Notes under the pieces: model-generated
Seen by the model: the letters and a program-made list of their open reading frames with translations, nothing else
What the model was told of the DNA's origin: nothing
The model's database searches: none
Part shown: positions 28,195 to 36,960 of the stretch, piece after piece
Position numbering within the stretch: the stretch's first letter is position 1
How the letters are laid out: each line of letters begins with the position of its first letter
Source of the DNA: Veillonella seminalis
GTDB lineage: Bacteria; Bacillota; Negativicutes; Veillonellales; Veillonellaceae
DNA length: 64,000 nucleotides
Direction of reading: 5' to 3'
NCBI RefSeq assembly: GCF_003992065.1
Contig: NZ_RQUZ01000004.1
Coordinates: 108,057-172,056, forward strand
Position numbers and translations under genes: made by a program

Positions 28195-28344
28195 AAATGC
28201 ACCTCCTGTAGGGCTGTTATACTTTGAAAAATAACTTTATACCCTCTAATTTACACTAAATATGGACTTTTTTCAACTCTCATTGCACAGCGACACGCAA
28301 TTTCATATTAAAAACTTAGTTACTGAAACATTATTTGACGGCAA

Positions 28345-29238
28345 TTAGTCCAACAACTGTTTTTCCAAAATCTGGTTCATATCGAAGTTTTCAACTTGGA
28401 GATAGTATTCAGCAGCCATCATTAAAGCAGCCATAGGAACCGTACCGATGATTTCACTGCCTACAATGGACACGCCATAGCGTTTGGCTTCCATTTTAAT
28501 CATTTCAAAAGCTTGATATACGGAGGATTTATGATAGTTAACAAGGTTCATCGAAACCTGTACCTGATTGCGTTCTTCAAGCATTACGCCCATGGCTTTA
28601 ACATAGCGTAAACCGCCGCCGATATGACGAATCTTCTTAGCGATGGCATCGGCTACCGCAAGATCACTGGTATTTAAGTTAACATTGAAGGCAACGAGCG
28701 ATACACGAGCACCGACAGCGGAGCAACCGGATTTTTCATTCATTTCGGCAGGACCGTAATCAGGAACCCAGTTAGGATCTTTGATTTTTTCAAAGAAACC
28801 TTCATATTGTCCTTTACGAACGGAGGCTAAATTGCGGCGATCTTCTTTAGTGCAGGCATCTTCATAGAGGTATACAGGAATACCCATTTCACCATAAGCT
28901 TTACCCACTGTATTGGCAATGGCTACACATTCTTCCATGGTTACTTCGGAAATCGGTGTAAAAGGAACTACGTCAACGGCACCAAAGCGCGGATGAGCCC
29001 CTTCATGAGTTCGCATGTCGATGAGTTCAATCGCTACTTTAGCCATATTGATGGCTGCTTCTGTTACGGCTTCAGGGGAACCGATTAGGGTAACTACGGA
29101 GCGATTGTGATCGGCATCACTGGAATAATCAAGAATCTTCAAATCTTTAATTTTACGTGCTTCATCAACGATTTTTTCTACTTTTGCCTTATCGCGACCT
29201 TCACTAAAATTTGGAACGAATTCTACTAACTTAGCCAT
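28345..29238 (-). CDS. ftcD: Glutamate formimidoyltransferase
   Basis: Transfers the formimino group from formimino-glutamate to THF, releasing glutamate. 297 residues from MAKLVEFVPNFSEGRD. VTLIGSPEAV, RTHEGAHPRFGAVDVVPF (His/Arg active-site loop) and GCSAVGARVSLVAFNVNL match the formiminotransferase N- and C-subdomains. The cyclodeaminase half found in animal FTCD is encoded separately as fchA. GGAGG lies upstream of the ATG at 29238; the longer frame to 29319 has no such site. Confidence 0.95.
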   Translation of the reverse strand: MAKLVEFVPNFSEGRDKAKVEKIVDEARKIKDLKILDYSSDADHNRSVVTLIGSPEAVTEAAINMAKVAIELIDMRTHEGAHPRFGAVDVVPFTPISEVTMEECVAIANTVGKAYGEMGIPVYLYEDACTKEDRRNLASVRKGQYEGFFEKIKDPNWVPDYGPAEMNEKSGCSAVGARVSLVAFNVNLNTSDLAVADAIAKKIRHIGGGLRYVKAMGVMLEERNQVQVSMNLVNYHKSSVYQAFEMIKMEAKRYGVSIVGSEIIGTVPMAALMMAAEYYLQVENFDMNQILEKQLLD

Positions 29239-29285
29239 ATGATTGCCTCCATTCAAAAAACAAAATTTATTCCTCACATATATCA

Positions 29286-29306
29286 GGAACGTAGTATTTC
29301 TACGTC
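29286..29306 (-). promoter_or_regulatory. Inverted repeat in the ftcD leader
   Basis: ACGTAG-TATTT-CTACGT lies just downstream of the likely ftcD promoter and about 50 bases before the start codon. It could form an RNA hairpin or serve as an operator. Confidence 0.35.
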
Positions 29307-29318
29307 CAATATACATCA

Positions 29319-29348
29319 ACTATAGCCTAAAAAATATCAAATTTTCAA
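29319..29348 (-). promoter_or_regulatory. Likely ftcD promoter
   Basis: On the minus strand TTGAAA (29343-29348) and TATAGT (29319-29324) are 18 bases apart. On the other strand a TTGACA with a TATAGT 20 bases away may serve hutD, which is poorer spacing. Confidence 0.5.
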
Positions 29349-29440
29349 GTTTTAAAAAAAGTTTTGAATTTTGACACTTTTTAGACGTAACTAACTTATA
29401 GTGTATGTAGCGAATAGATGAAAAGCCTATAGGAGGCCTT

Positions 29441-30010
29441 ATGGAAATTACAGCGATTACTCGTGAGCAAGCGACCACATCAAATTGGTCCGGCGGCTCG
29501 ACAACGGAGTTTTATATTTATCCCCCACAAAGCTCTTATAGCCAGAGAGACTTTACAATTCGGATAAGTTCAGCTACGGTGGACGTAGAATCGTCTGAAT
29601 TTACTTTGCTTCCGGGCTATCAACGTCTAATAACTCCGCTAAACAATCAGTTATACCTATCTTTTAAAGAAACAGCAGACACATATCTATTAAAACCTTA
29701 CGAGGTATGTTACTTCGATGGTGCTTATCACACCTTTTCAGAGGGGAAAGCAACAGATTTTAATGTTATGGTCCGACAAGGGATGAAGGTTAACTACTCT
29801 GTGTTAACTTCTTCTTCTCAACTTAATCCTCTCGAACATAGCTTCCTCTATGTTCCGAATTTACCGTTTGATCCCTCTGCCAAGGCTCAAATAGGTAACC
29901 TCCAAATACAACCGGACACACTTTATGTCTTGTCCGCTTGCACGGAGTCGATTCCTTTATTCCTTGAGGATGCTGCTGTTACTACTCTCTTCGTCAATAT
30001 ATCCTCATAG
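29441..30010 (+). CDS. hutD: HutD/Ves-family protein
   Basis: 189 residues. The family opening is recognisable in TTSNWSGGSTTEFYIYP (usual form: WKNGGGxTxEI) and in FTIRISSATVDVESSEFTLLPGYQRLI. HutD is a cupin-like protein of unknown exact role that is often encoded with histidine utilisation genes. It is transcribed divergently from ftcD and starts with a GGAGG site. The match to the family is moderate, and the context strengthens it. Confidence 0.78.
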   Translation: MEITAITREQATTSNWSGGSTTEFYIYPPQSSYSQRDFTIRISSATVDVESSEFTLLPGYQRLITPLNNQLYLSFKETADTYLLKPYEVCYFDGAYHTFSEGKATDFNVMVRQGMKVNYSVLTSSSQLNPLEHSFLYVPNLPFDPSAKAQIGNLQIQPDTLYVLSACTESIPLFLEDAAVTTLFVNISS

Positions 30011-30047
30011 GATAGTCTATACAAACTTCATCTTCTTCACAAAACGG

Positions 30048-30081
30048 CAAAAGCCCTGAGTCTCCACGCTTAGGGCTTTTG
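30048..30081 (+). terminator. Terminator after hutD
   Basis: AAAAGCCCTGAG pairs with CTTAGGGCTTTT around an eight-base loop. It is followed by a T-rich stretch. Confidence 0.75.
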
Positions 30082-30114
30082 TTATATATTTTTCATTTTA
30101 AATTCCTATAAAAA

Positions 30115-30143
30115 TTGTATAATATGCTTAGGTCATGTATAAT
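30115..30143 (+). promoter_or_regulatory. Likely fdhD promoter
   Basis: TTGTAT (30115-30120) is 17 bases from TATAAT (30138-30143). A second TATAAT overlaps the -35 area. Confidence 0.5.
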
Positions 30144-30210
30144 ATAGTAATCAAGTACATTCTCACCGGCATATTGTCTATGCAGTACGAATCATCTAAG
30201 GAGGTTTGTC

Positions 30211-30966
30211 ATGTATTCTCTATCAGACACTAATAACCACAACTGTATCTCCTATCAAAAAGGCAAAGGGGCTGTCGAAGAACAGCTTAATATTTCTGAC
30301 GAAGTGGCCTACAAACTTTTTATTGAAAACAAGCGCATTACTACCCTTATCGCCTCACCTCATGATTTTCGTGACTTAATTATCGGCTACTGCCTGATGG
30401 AAAATCACATTAGCCAATTAGAAGATATCGCTCACATTGAAATGGATACCGAAACTCATCGAATCGATGTAACTTTAAACCACAGTACCGGTTATTTTAA
30501 TGAATCGATGCCGGTAACACCGCCTGCCACCAAAGCAAACATAAGAATAAATGCCGACGAAATTTGTAACTATGGCGGTTTGCTGGACTCTATCACGAAG
30601 GCTCACCATACCTCTCATGGTGTTCACGAAGGCGCACTAGTCAAAGACGGTCAAGTCATTGCCTATGCCGAAGATGTGGGCCGTCATAATGTGCTCAATC
30701 GCCTAATGGGTATTATTACCGTCCAAAACATTGACACCTCCGATAAAATTCTAATATTCAGCGGCCGTGTTCCGCAGTCAGTCATAAAAAAAGTACATCG
30801 TATCGGCGTACCGATTTTCTGTTCGCGTGCCATGCCGACGGAACTGGGCATTGAGTTGGCACAGAAATATAACATTACCTTATGCAATGTGCTTCGCCCC
30901 GATTCCTTTAAATGTATGGCCAATCCGCAGCGTATTACAGGACTTATCCCCGAAGACAATAAATAA
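30211..30966 (+). CDS. fdhD: Formate dehydrogenase accessory sulfurtransferase FdhD
   Basis: 251 residues. FdhD passes sulfur from a cysteine desulfurase to the molybdenum cofactor of formate dehydrogenase. HGVHEGALVKDGQVIAYAEDVGRHNVLNRLMG is the conserved core (split: SHGVHEGALV, AEDVGRHNVLNRLMG), and FSGRVPQSVIKKVHRIGVPIF follows. The loop before the core (about residues 96-112), where E. coli FdhD has a CxxC pair, contains no cysteine. It lies next to, and convergent with, the formate dehydrogenase operon. Confidence 0.88.
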   Translation: MYSLSDTNNHNCISYQKGKGAVEEQLNISDEVAYKLFIENKRITTLIASPHDFRDLIIGYCLMENHISQLEDIAHIEMDTETHRIDVTLNHSTGYFNESMPVTPPATKANIRINADEICNYGGLLDSITKAHHTSHGVHEGALVKDGQVIAYAEDVGRHNVLNRLMGIITVQNIDTSDKILIFSGRVPQSVIKKVHRIGVPIFCSRAMPTELGIELAQKYNITLCNVLRPDSFKCMANPQRITGLIPEDNK

Positions 30967-31035
30967 CAATCTCAATTCGAGCAAACATTAATAAGCAACC
31001 TCGTGCCAAAAGGCCGTACATAATAGCATACAAAC

Positions 31036-31092
31036 AAAAACTCTACCGCAAGGTCGCCTCATGGCAATGCAACACTTGCAGTAGAGTTTTTT
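31036..31092. terminator. Bidirectional terminator between fdhD and the formate dehydrogenase operon
   Basis: AAAAACTCTACCGCAAG pairs with CTTGCAGTAGAGTTTTT (one mismatch). A-run and T-run flank it, so it can serve both converging transcripts. Confidence 0.8.
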
Positions 31093-31144
31093 ATTAGAGG
31101 TTTAAAATTTATCCTGTACGATCTCACAAATTCATCAAGCTTAA

Positions 31145-31636
31145 TTACGCAAAGTCCTCACGTTTTTGCAAAACTCTGGCTTTGATTGTTTCGTCAGTCA
31201 TTAAGGTTAAGGCCTTCTTAGGACAACCTTTGACACAAGCCGGTGTACCCGCCTTCGTATCAATGCATAAATCACATTTAGTAGCCACCATGCGGCCATC
31301 CGTTACCGGTGCCATCTGCACGGCCCCAAACGGACACGCTAAAACGCATTCACGGCAACCGATGCAAAGACTTTCGTCAATAAAAATCATCATATCATCC
31401 CGTTTGCTGATAGCACCTACGGGACAAGCCGCCATACAGGATGCGTTTTCACATTGCTTACAATGAACAGCCGCTTTAAGTTCCGGCTGACGATAGGTTT
31501 TACAACGAGCTCGTTGCAACGGATCATTAAGTTTTACTTCCGTCATACCCAAGTCGTAATGAGACATAATACATTGACGTTCACACATACCGCAACCGAT
31601 GCAAAGGTTCACATCGCAATATACGAACTGATTCAT
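31145..31636 (-). CDS. Four-cluster 4Fe-4S electron-transfer protein (HycB/HydN type), second copy
   Basis: 163 residues with four cysteine clusters: CIGCGMCERQC, CKQCENASCMAACP, CIGCRECVLACP and CDLCIDTKAGTPACVKGCP. It likely receives electrons from the formate dehydrogenase catalytic subunit. The ATG at 31636 overlaps the stop of the upstream ferredoxin gene (ATGA) and has AAGGAGGG upstream. The frame to 31660 is not needed. No hydrogenase gene is nearby, so the final acceptor is unknown. Confidence 0.88.
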   Translation of the reverse strand: MNQFVYCDVNLCIGCGMCERQCIMSHYDLGMTEVKLNDPLQRARCKTYRQPELKAAVHCKQCENASCMAACPVGAISKRDDMMIFIDESLCIGCRECVLACPFGAVQMAPVTDGRMVATKCDLCIDTKAGTPACVKGCPKKALTLMTDETIKARVLQKREDFA

Positions 31637-32163
31637 ACCTGTCCCTCCTTTACAGCCCATGCATTTAATGCTGTTTGGAGATTTTTCTTATCGACTATAT
31701 TTTGCACACTGTCTATTTCATAAAACGTCAGTGCTTCTGTCGGACAATGACTGACACAGGCCGGCGCGCCTTCTTCTGTATTGGCACAAAGGTCACATTT
31801 ATTGGCAACTACGCGAACATTGCCTTCCCCTGCTACCGATTTCATTTGAATGGCACCGAACGGACAAGCCAGGGTGCATTGTTTACAACCGATACAGCGT
31901 TCTTCGTGAAGTAGTATACTGTCGGTACCTTTTTCCAAAGCCCCTACCGGACACACTTTAACGCAAGGTGCGTTTTCACAATGATGACATTGAACCGTCA
32001 TGGTCTTAGTCTTTGTTTTTACCACATGTATACGGGGATTAAAATTTTCACTGTCAGGGTCCGTCGTGAAAATCCCGTTACCGCGATGGGCCACAACACA
32101 GGCAACCATACAAGTACGGCAGCCTATACAAAATAAAGGATTTCCTTTTACAAATCGATTCAT
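31633..32163 (-). CDS. Four-cluster 4Fe-4S electron-transfer protein (HycB/HydN type), first copy
   Basis: 176 residues. The clusters are CIGCRTCMVAC, CHHCENAPCVKVCP, CIGCKQCTLACP and CDLCANTEEGAPACVSHCP. It overlaps fdhF by four bases at its start and the second ferredoxin by four bases at its end, so the three genes are translationally coupled. The two proteins are clearly paralogous and probably arose by duplication. Confidence 0.88.
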   Translation of the reverse strand: MNRFVKGNPLFCIGCRTCMVACVVAHRGNGIFTTDPDSENFNPRIHVVKTKTKTMTVQCHHCENAPCVKVCPVGALEKGTDSILLHEERCIGCKQCTLACPFGAIQMKSVAGEGNVRVVANKCDLCANTEEGAPACVSHCPTEALTFYEIDSVQNIVDKKNLQTALNAWAVKEGQV

Positions 32164-34352
32164 GCGTTGGCACCTGCCTTTTCTATACCCATTTTAGCCC
32201 GGATTAAGGCGTATTGTGATTGTACATACGCTTCTGCTTCAGCCTGATCATCCAATTTTTCAACACGGCAGGCACAATATTTGTATTCCGGCGTTTTGCT
32301 CTTAGGATCGAGAGCCGTGTTCGTCAATTCGTTACAAGCACCAATCCACCATTGATAGGTCATATAAGTAGAGCCCGGTTTTACTCGTTCAGTCGGCAAA
32401 CAACGGGTAATGAGGCTACCTCGCCGTGAACGGACACGAACCAAATCGCCTTGTACAACACCCAAGTTTTCACAATCTTCAGGGTTCATAGCCACCCAGC
32501 CCGGTTCATCCTCGAGTTTTGCCAGCATACGACAATTGCCTGTCATGGTGCGTGCCGAATAATGACCTACTTCGCGAACCGTACAGAAAGACATTGGGTA
32601 TTCTTCATCAACCTCTTCTTTAACAGGTTCGTAATCCGTGAAAATTAAGTTACCGCGACCGTCCGGTGTAGCAAAGTGACCGCCTTCATGAAGGAACACG
32701 GTACCTTTGTCATCCATACTTTCATCATAACAAGGCCACTGTACGCCGCCCAGTGCGTCGATTTTTTCATAAGTAGCACCGGTAAATTTAGGTGATAATT
32801 TACGCATTTCATCCCAAATTTCCTTCGTATTATGATAATGCATCGGATAACCCATGGCCGTAGCCAAAAGACTTTGGATTTCCCAATCCGGTTTTACCCC
32901 TTCCGGCGGTTCAATTACCTTACGAACTCGCTGAAAACCGCGGTCACAGCAGGTATAAATGGCATCATGTTCACCCCAAGCCGTAGCCGGCAAAAGAACA
33001 TCGGCATATTCCGACGTGCGATTCATAAAGATATCCTGTACAATAACTAAATCTATTTGCTTCAAGGTTTCACGAATTTCTTCCAAATTAGGATCCGATT
33101 GAGCCGGATCTTCGCCGATAATATAGTACGCGTGAATCCGCTTTTTAATGTCCGGTTCGCCCAATACTCGGTCCGGTACCTGCGTCAATTTAAGACCTAC
33201 CTCAGACGGCAAGGAAACGCCCCAAGCTTTTTCAAATTTTTCACGCATCGCATCATCCGTCACCGACTGATAGCCCGGATATACATCCGGCAAAATACCC
33301 ATATCACAAGTGCCCTGTACGTTATTCTGACCGCGCACCGGACCTACACCGGTCGCATAATGGCCGTAATTGCCGGTCAAAAGAGCCAAATTGGAGCAAG
33401 CAGCTACACTGTCAACACCTTGAGAGAACTGAGTGATCCCCATACCCCAGAGGATGACGGAGTGTTTGGACGATGCATAGAGCCGTGCCGCTTCACGAAT
33501 GGCCAAAGCACTGACGCCGATTTCAGCAGCCACCGCTTCCGGTGCATATTTCGCCAGCTTAGGTACAAACTCTTCATAGCCGTTCACATGAGCCTTGATG
33601 AATTCGTCATCTGTCAGATGTTCATCAATGATCGTATAAGCCAGCGCATTGAGGAGCAATAAATTAGTGCCCCCTTTTTGCTGCAAATGAATATCCGCAA
33701 TACGGGCCGTTTCCGAAATCTGAGGGTCCGCACAAATAATCTTCGCCCCTTTAGCTTTCGCTTTAATAATGCGACGAGCTACAATCGGATGCGATGTGGC
33801 ACCATTATAACCGATGTTAAAAATAACTTCCGCATCTTCAATTTCCGGCACACTGACGGACATGGCACCCTCACCGATTGACTGCTTCAAACCGGCTACG
33901 GACGCTGCATGGCAAATACGGGCACAATGGTCAACATTATTGGTGCCTACCACAGCACGCATAAATTTTTGCGTAATATAACCCGCTTCATTACCCGGGC
34001 CGCGAGCGGAACCGGCCCCCATAACAGAGTCAGGCCCATACTCCTTAATAATCGCCTTTAAGCGTTCTGCTGCATACGCTATGGCCTCATCCCAACTAAC
34101 CGGTTCCAACGGGCTGCCTTTACCGCCTTTACGAATCATCGGACTCGTAATACGCCGCGTTAAAATCTGCGGGTCATTTAGGTAATCCCAACCGTAAAAC
34201 CCCTTCAAACAAAGGCGCCCCTCGTTGGTACGACCCGGAGCGCCTTTTGCAGATATAATGCGGTTAGCCTTTTTATCGACTGTAAACTCGATTTGGCAAC
34301 CGGAACCGCAATACGAACAAACCGAAACAACTTTATCATACGTAGTCTGCAT
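32160..34352 (-). CDS. fdhF: Formate dehydrogenase H-like catalytic subunit, cysteine form
   Basis: 730-residue molybdopterin oxidoreductase. The N-terminal [4Fe-4S] motif is VCSYCGSGCQIEF with Cys at 48 (RLCLKG). The active-site segment HCARICHAASVAGLKQSIG has Cys147 where E. coli FdhF has selenocysteine, followed by His148. The C-terminal MTYQWWIGACNELT and TPEYKYCACRVE closely resemble FdhH. It oxidises formate to CO2 with electrons leaving through its cluster to the two polyferredoxins. No SECIS element is needed. The start has a modest GAGG site. Confidence 0.93.
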   Translation of the reverse strand: MQTTYDKVVSVCSYCGSGCQIEFTVDKKANRIISAKGAPGRTNEGRLCLKGFYGWDYLNDPQILTRRITSPMIRKGGKGSPLEPVSWDEAIAYAAERLKAIIKEYGPDSVMGAGSARGPGNEAGYITQKFMRAVVGTNNVDHCARICHAASVAGLKQSIGEGAMSVSVPEIEDAEVIFNIGYNGATSHPIVARRIIKAKAKGAKIICADPQISETARIADIHLQQKGGTNLLLLNALAYTIIDEHLTDDEFIKAHVNGYEEFVPKLAKYAPEAVAAEIGVSALAIREAARLYASSKHSVILWGMGITQFSQGVDSVAACSNLALLTGNYGHYATGVGPVRGQNNVQGTCDMGILPDVYPGYQSVTDDAMREKFEKAWGVSLPSEVGLKLTQVPDRVLGEPDIKKRIHAYYIIGEDPAQSDPNLEEIRETLKQIDLVIVQDIFMNRTSEYADVLLPATAWGEHDAIYTCCDRGFQRVRKVIEPPEGVKPDWEIQSLLATAMGYPMHYHNTKEIWDEMRKLSPKFTGATYEKIDALGGVQWPCYDESMDDKGTVFLHEGGHFATPDGRGNLIFTDYEPVKEEVDEEYPMSFCTVREVGHYSARTMTGNCRMLAKLEDEPGWVAMNPEDCENLGVVQGDLVRVRSRRGSLITRCLPTERVKPGSTYMTYQWWIGACNELTNTALDPKSKTPEYKYCACRVEKLDDQAEAEAYVQSQYALIRAKMGIEKAGANA

Positions 34353-34545
34353 AGTATAGCCTCACATTCACTTGAATCCCTAATAATGTCTAAACTAACA
34401 GGTAACAAAAGTTCTACATGTAAATTCTTCGTTTTAATTGCAAATTCCTTTTTTCAATTATGCCAATTTAACATAATTAATAATTCACATAATTCAATTA
34501 TTGAATGTTCACAATTTGTTTATGTATATTCTGTTAATTTCCATT

Positions 34546-34962
34546 TTATTTGCAAATATGTTCAAAAATATATTGCAAAGCTTCTTTTGCTTGCTGGTAT
34601 CGTTCCTCAGTACCACTCAAAATAACACTGTTTTCACTGCCGCGTTCGGCTTTATCACTGCCTACACTCAAAGGGCTGTTAGCGGTTTCAAATTCAATAT
34701 ACCCATTTAATAAAGTCGATTTCAACTTAGCCTGTATAGCTACAATCGATTTAAACGGAATAACTTTAAAATTATTGTCGCCTAAATTCCATAAACCGCC
34801 CCCGGTCTTATCAATAACAACGGCCCTTTCATGTACATAAAGATTGGCCCCACGACAATCAATAGCATATAACTCCTGTCCCAGAAACTCCCTTACCGGA
34901 CTTGGCCGCATCTCATGTTTATCGGAAGAATTACTGCTTTTAATCGAATCTAAAAATCCCAT
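34546..34962 (-). CDS. Hypothetical protein with PH-like (DUF4429-type) domain
   Basis: About 138 residues. The centre, with VIDKTGGGLWNLGDNNFKVIPFKSI followed by AIQAKLKSTLLNGYIEFE, resembles the bacterial PH-like fold of DUF4429 proteins. No signal peptide or membrane helix is visible. The second ATG (34962) has better spacing from AAAGGGG than the first (34968). It is monocistronic between fdhF and the hairpin repeats. Function unknown. Confidence 0.6.
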   Translation of the reverse strand: MGFLDSIKSSNSSDKHEMRPSPVREFLGQELYAIDCRGANLYVHERAVVIDKTGGGLWNLGDNNFKVIPFKSIVAIQAKLKSTLLNGYIEFETANSPLSVGSDKAERGSENSVILSGTEERYQQAKEALQYIFEHICK

Positions 34963-35195
34963 AATCATATGCCCCTTTCTTCATATATCTAATATAATCG
35001 GACCTCTTTAATGCTGTCATCATCATAATTTTATTCTATCACAAATTTAATTCATCATTTATAACTATTCAACAATTTCAAGATACTAATATGCCAATCC
35101 GATATCCCCCACTTTCCCGTCTCCACCTTAAATATGAATACACCGGAAGTAATTGTAAAAAGGCCTATCGTATTAAAGTTTTCCGTATCGTAATG

Positions 35196-35288
35196 AATAC
35201 CTATGAAAACTACGCATAAATCCCCCTACCTATCTAGCGACCATTGCTCGCTTCGAGCCTGTGAGCGAATAGGTAGGGGGATTTTAAG
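35196..35288. repeat. Hairpin repeat unit 1
   Basis: Arms AAATCCCCCTACCTAT and ATAGGTAGGGGGATTT enclose a loop with AGCGACC and GCTCGCTTCGAGCCTG. The upstream flank AATACCTATGA is shared with unit 2, so the duplicated block is longer than the hairpin. The unit lacks a strong T-run. The surrounding gap 34969-35468 holds no gene that I can see. Confidence 0.8.
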
Positions 35289-35306
35289 TGCCCACCGTAT
35301 TAGTAC

Positions 35307-35399
35307 AATACCTATGAGAAACACGAAAAAAATCCCCCCTACCTATCTAGCGACCTTTGCTCGCTTCGAGCCTGGGAGCAGATAGGTAGGGGGGATTTA
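35307..35399. repeat. Hairpin repeat unit 2, probable terminator of the symporter gene
   Basis: A near-identical copy of unit 1, offset by about 111 bases. AAATCCCCCC arms and CTACCTATCTAGCGACC, GCTCGCTTCGAGCCTG are conserved. On the minus strand the stem is followed by ATTTTTTTCG, so this copy would work as an intrinsic terminator 70 bases after the symporter stop. Confidence 0.8.
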
Positions 35400-35468
35400 T
35401 GAGTCTCATAGTATTATAACAACCAGCAAATAAATATACGGTAGCCATTTACCTCATCGACAACTATT

Positions 35469-36746
35469 TTATTTTGTAAATTCAAGTGACTCCAATTCCT
35501 CTTCACTAAACGGTTCTTTCATTCGTTTAGCCAAGTCTTCCGCGGAGATTTCGTTTTCCCAACGAGCTACAACGGCAGCTACTACACAGTTACCGGTTAC
35601 GTTACAGAAAGTCCGAGCCATATCAAGAATACGGTCAACACCAAGAATAATGGCAATGCCTTCCACCGGTAAGCCAAAAGCGGCAGCGGTGCCGGCGATA
35701 ACGATTAAGGAAGCACCCGGCACGGCTGCTATACCTTTCGTAGACAACATCAAGGTAACAAGCATTAATAATTGCAATTCCAATGGGAACGGAATGCCAT
35801 ATACCTGAGAAATAAAGACAACTGCGAGTGCACTGTATAAAGTGGAGCCGTCCAAGTTAAAGGTATAACCAAGCGGTAATACAAAACTTACAATGTGCTT
35901 TGGCAAGCCGGCCCGTTCCAATTTTTCCATAGCAATCGGTAAAGCTGCTTCACTGGCTGCCGTGGAGAATGCCAATACCAACGGTTCTCGAAGCACTTTT
36001 AAAAGTGGGAACAAATTCGTTTTTGTCAAAAACGAAGCAATGGAAATCACGATAACCAAGAATAAAATCAACGCCAAGTATAAGCAGAGAACGAGCTTCA
36101 AGAGCGGCAATAACATGCCGAGACCGAATTCACCTACCGTATAGGCGATGGCACCAAAAATACCGATTGGCGATACATACATGATATAATGAGTAACTTT
36201 GAACATAATATGTGCCAAATCTTTGGATAAGTCGATAATCTGACGGCCGTCTTTACCGGTACTCGCTGCTGCAATAGCAAATAAACAGCTGAAGAAGATA
36301 ATTTGGAGCATATCGCCGCGCCCCATAGCATCCACGATGTTCGTCGGTACGATGTTAACAAGCATTTCGATGTGATCGATTCCGTGAGCAGACGCCGCTT
36401 TATTTACAACTTCGGAAGCGCCGTTTTGCGTTAAGGCTACGCCAACGCCCGGTTCCATAACATTAACGGCAAACAAGCCGACGATTAATGCCAGACTGGT
36501 AGCAAATTCAAACCATAAAATTGCCTTACCGCCTAAACGTCCGAGTTTTTTGAAATCACCGGTTCCGGCAATCCCCATTACCAAGGAGCTGAAAATCAGC
36601 GGAACCACGATCATTTTAATCATACGAATAAATACATCGCCCAACGGTTTAAGACTTTTAGCAAATTCAGGGGCAACCCCACCAACAATAACGCCTGCCA
36701 ATAAGCCGATAACAATCCACGAAGCCAGACTTAATTTTTTTAACAT
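35469..36746 (-). CDS. Dicarboxylate/amino acid:cation symporter (DAACS family)
   Basis: About 425 residues with eight or so hydrophobic segments and two re-entrant hairpins. Family motifs: AALPIAMEKLERAGLPKHIV, LPLGYTFNLDGSTLYSAL, GVPGASLIVI-like (AVPGASLIVIAGTAAAFGLP) and DRILDMARTFCNVTGNCVVA. It would import glutamate/aspartate or C4-dicarboxylates with Na+ or H+. Substrate cannot be fixed by eye. The start is the ATG at 36746, or the in-frame TTG at 36752, which suits the AAGGAAG site better. It has a long leader with its own promoter and terminator hairpin. Confidence 0.9.
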   Translation of the reverse strand: MLKKLSLASWIVIGLLAGVIVGGVAPEFAKSLKPLGDVFIRMIKMIVVPLIFSSLVMGIAGTGDFKKLGRLGGKAILWFEFATSLALIVGLFAVNVMEPGVGVALTQNGASEVVNKAASAHGIDHIEMLVNIVPTNIVDAMGRGDMLQIIFFSCLFAIAAASTGKDGRQIIDLSKDLAHIMFKVTHYIMYVSPIGIFGAIAYTVGEFGLGMLLPLLKLVLCLYLALILFLVIVISIASFLTKTNLFPLLKVLREPLVLAFSTAASEAALPIAMEKLERAGLPKHIVSFVLPLGYTFNLDGSTLYSALAVVFISQVYGIPFPLELQLLMLVTLMLSTKGIAAVPGASLIVIAGTAAAFGLPVEGIAIILGVDRILDMARTFCNVTGNCVVAAVVARWENEISAEDLAKRMKEPFSEEELESLEFTK

Positions 36747-36804
36747 AGCCAATGCAATCACTTCCTTTTTCGTATACATATAAATAATTACAAAATTCCT
36801 CACA

Positions 36805-36946
36805 TTAATTCAAGGGTAATTCGTCTTGTGAAGAACGGAATGTAACTCACATTTTAGAATAAGGCGGAAATAAAAAAAGAGTTATAAACCATTGGTTTTA
36901 CTTCTTCCAACGGATTATAACCACATCTGAAACACCCTTGAATTAA
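36805..36946. repeat. 13-bp inverted repeat flanking the symporter leader terminator
   Basis: TTAATTCAAGGGT (36805-36817) and ACCCTTGAATTAA (36934-36946) are perfect inverted copies 116 bases apart. They enclose the leader hairpin. They may close a long-range RNA stem or be the ends of a tiny mobile element. Confidence 0.6.
36872..36921 (-). terminator. Intrinsic terminator inside the symporter leader (possible attenuator)
   Basis: On the minus strand, arms GTTATAATCCGTTGG and CCAATGGTTTATAAC (36881-36921) form a 15-pair stem with one mismatch and one G-T pair, then TC and seven Ts (36872-36878). It lies downstream of the leader promoter and 125 bases before the coding start. Confidence 0.75.
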
Positions 36947-36960
36947 CACGAAGCTTTTCC

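Noticed and set aside
34139..34352. Selenocysteine in the formate dehydrogenase
   Set aside because: The active-site codon is for Cys (residue 147) and no in-frame TGA is present.
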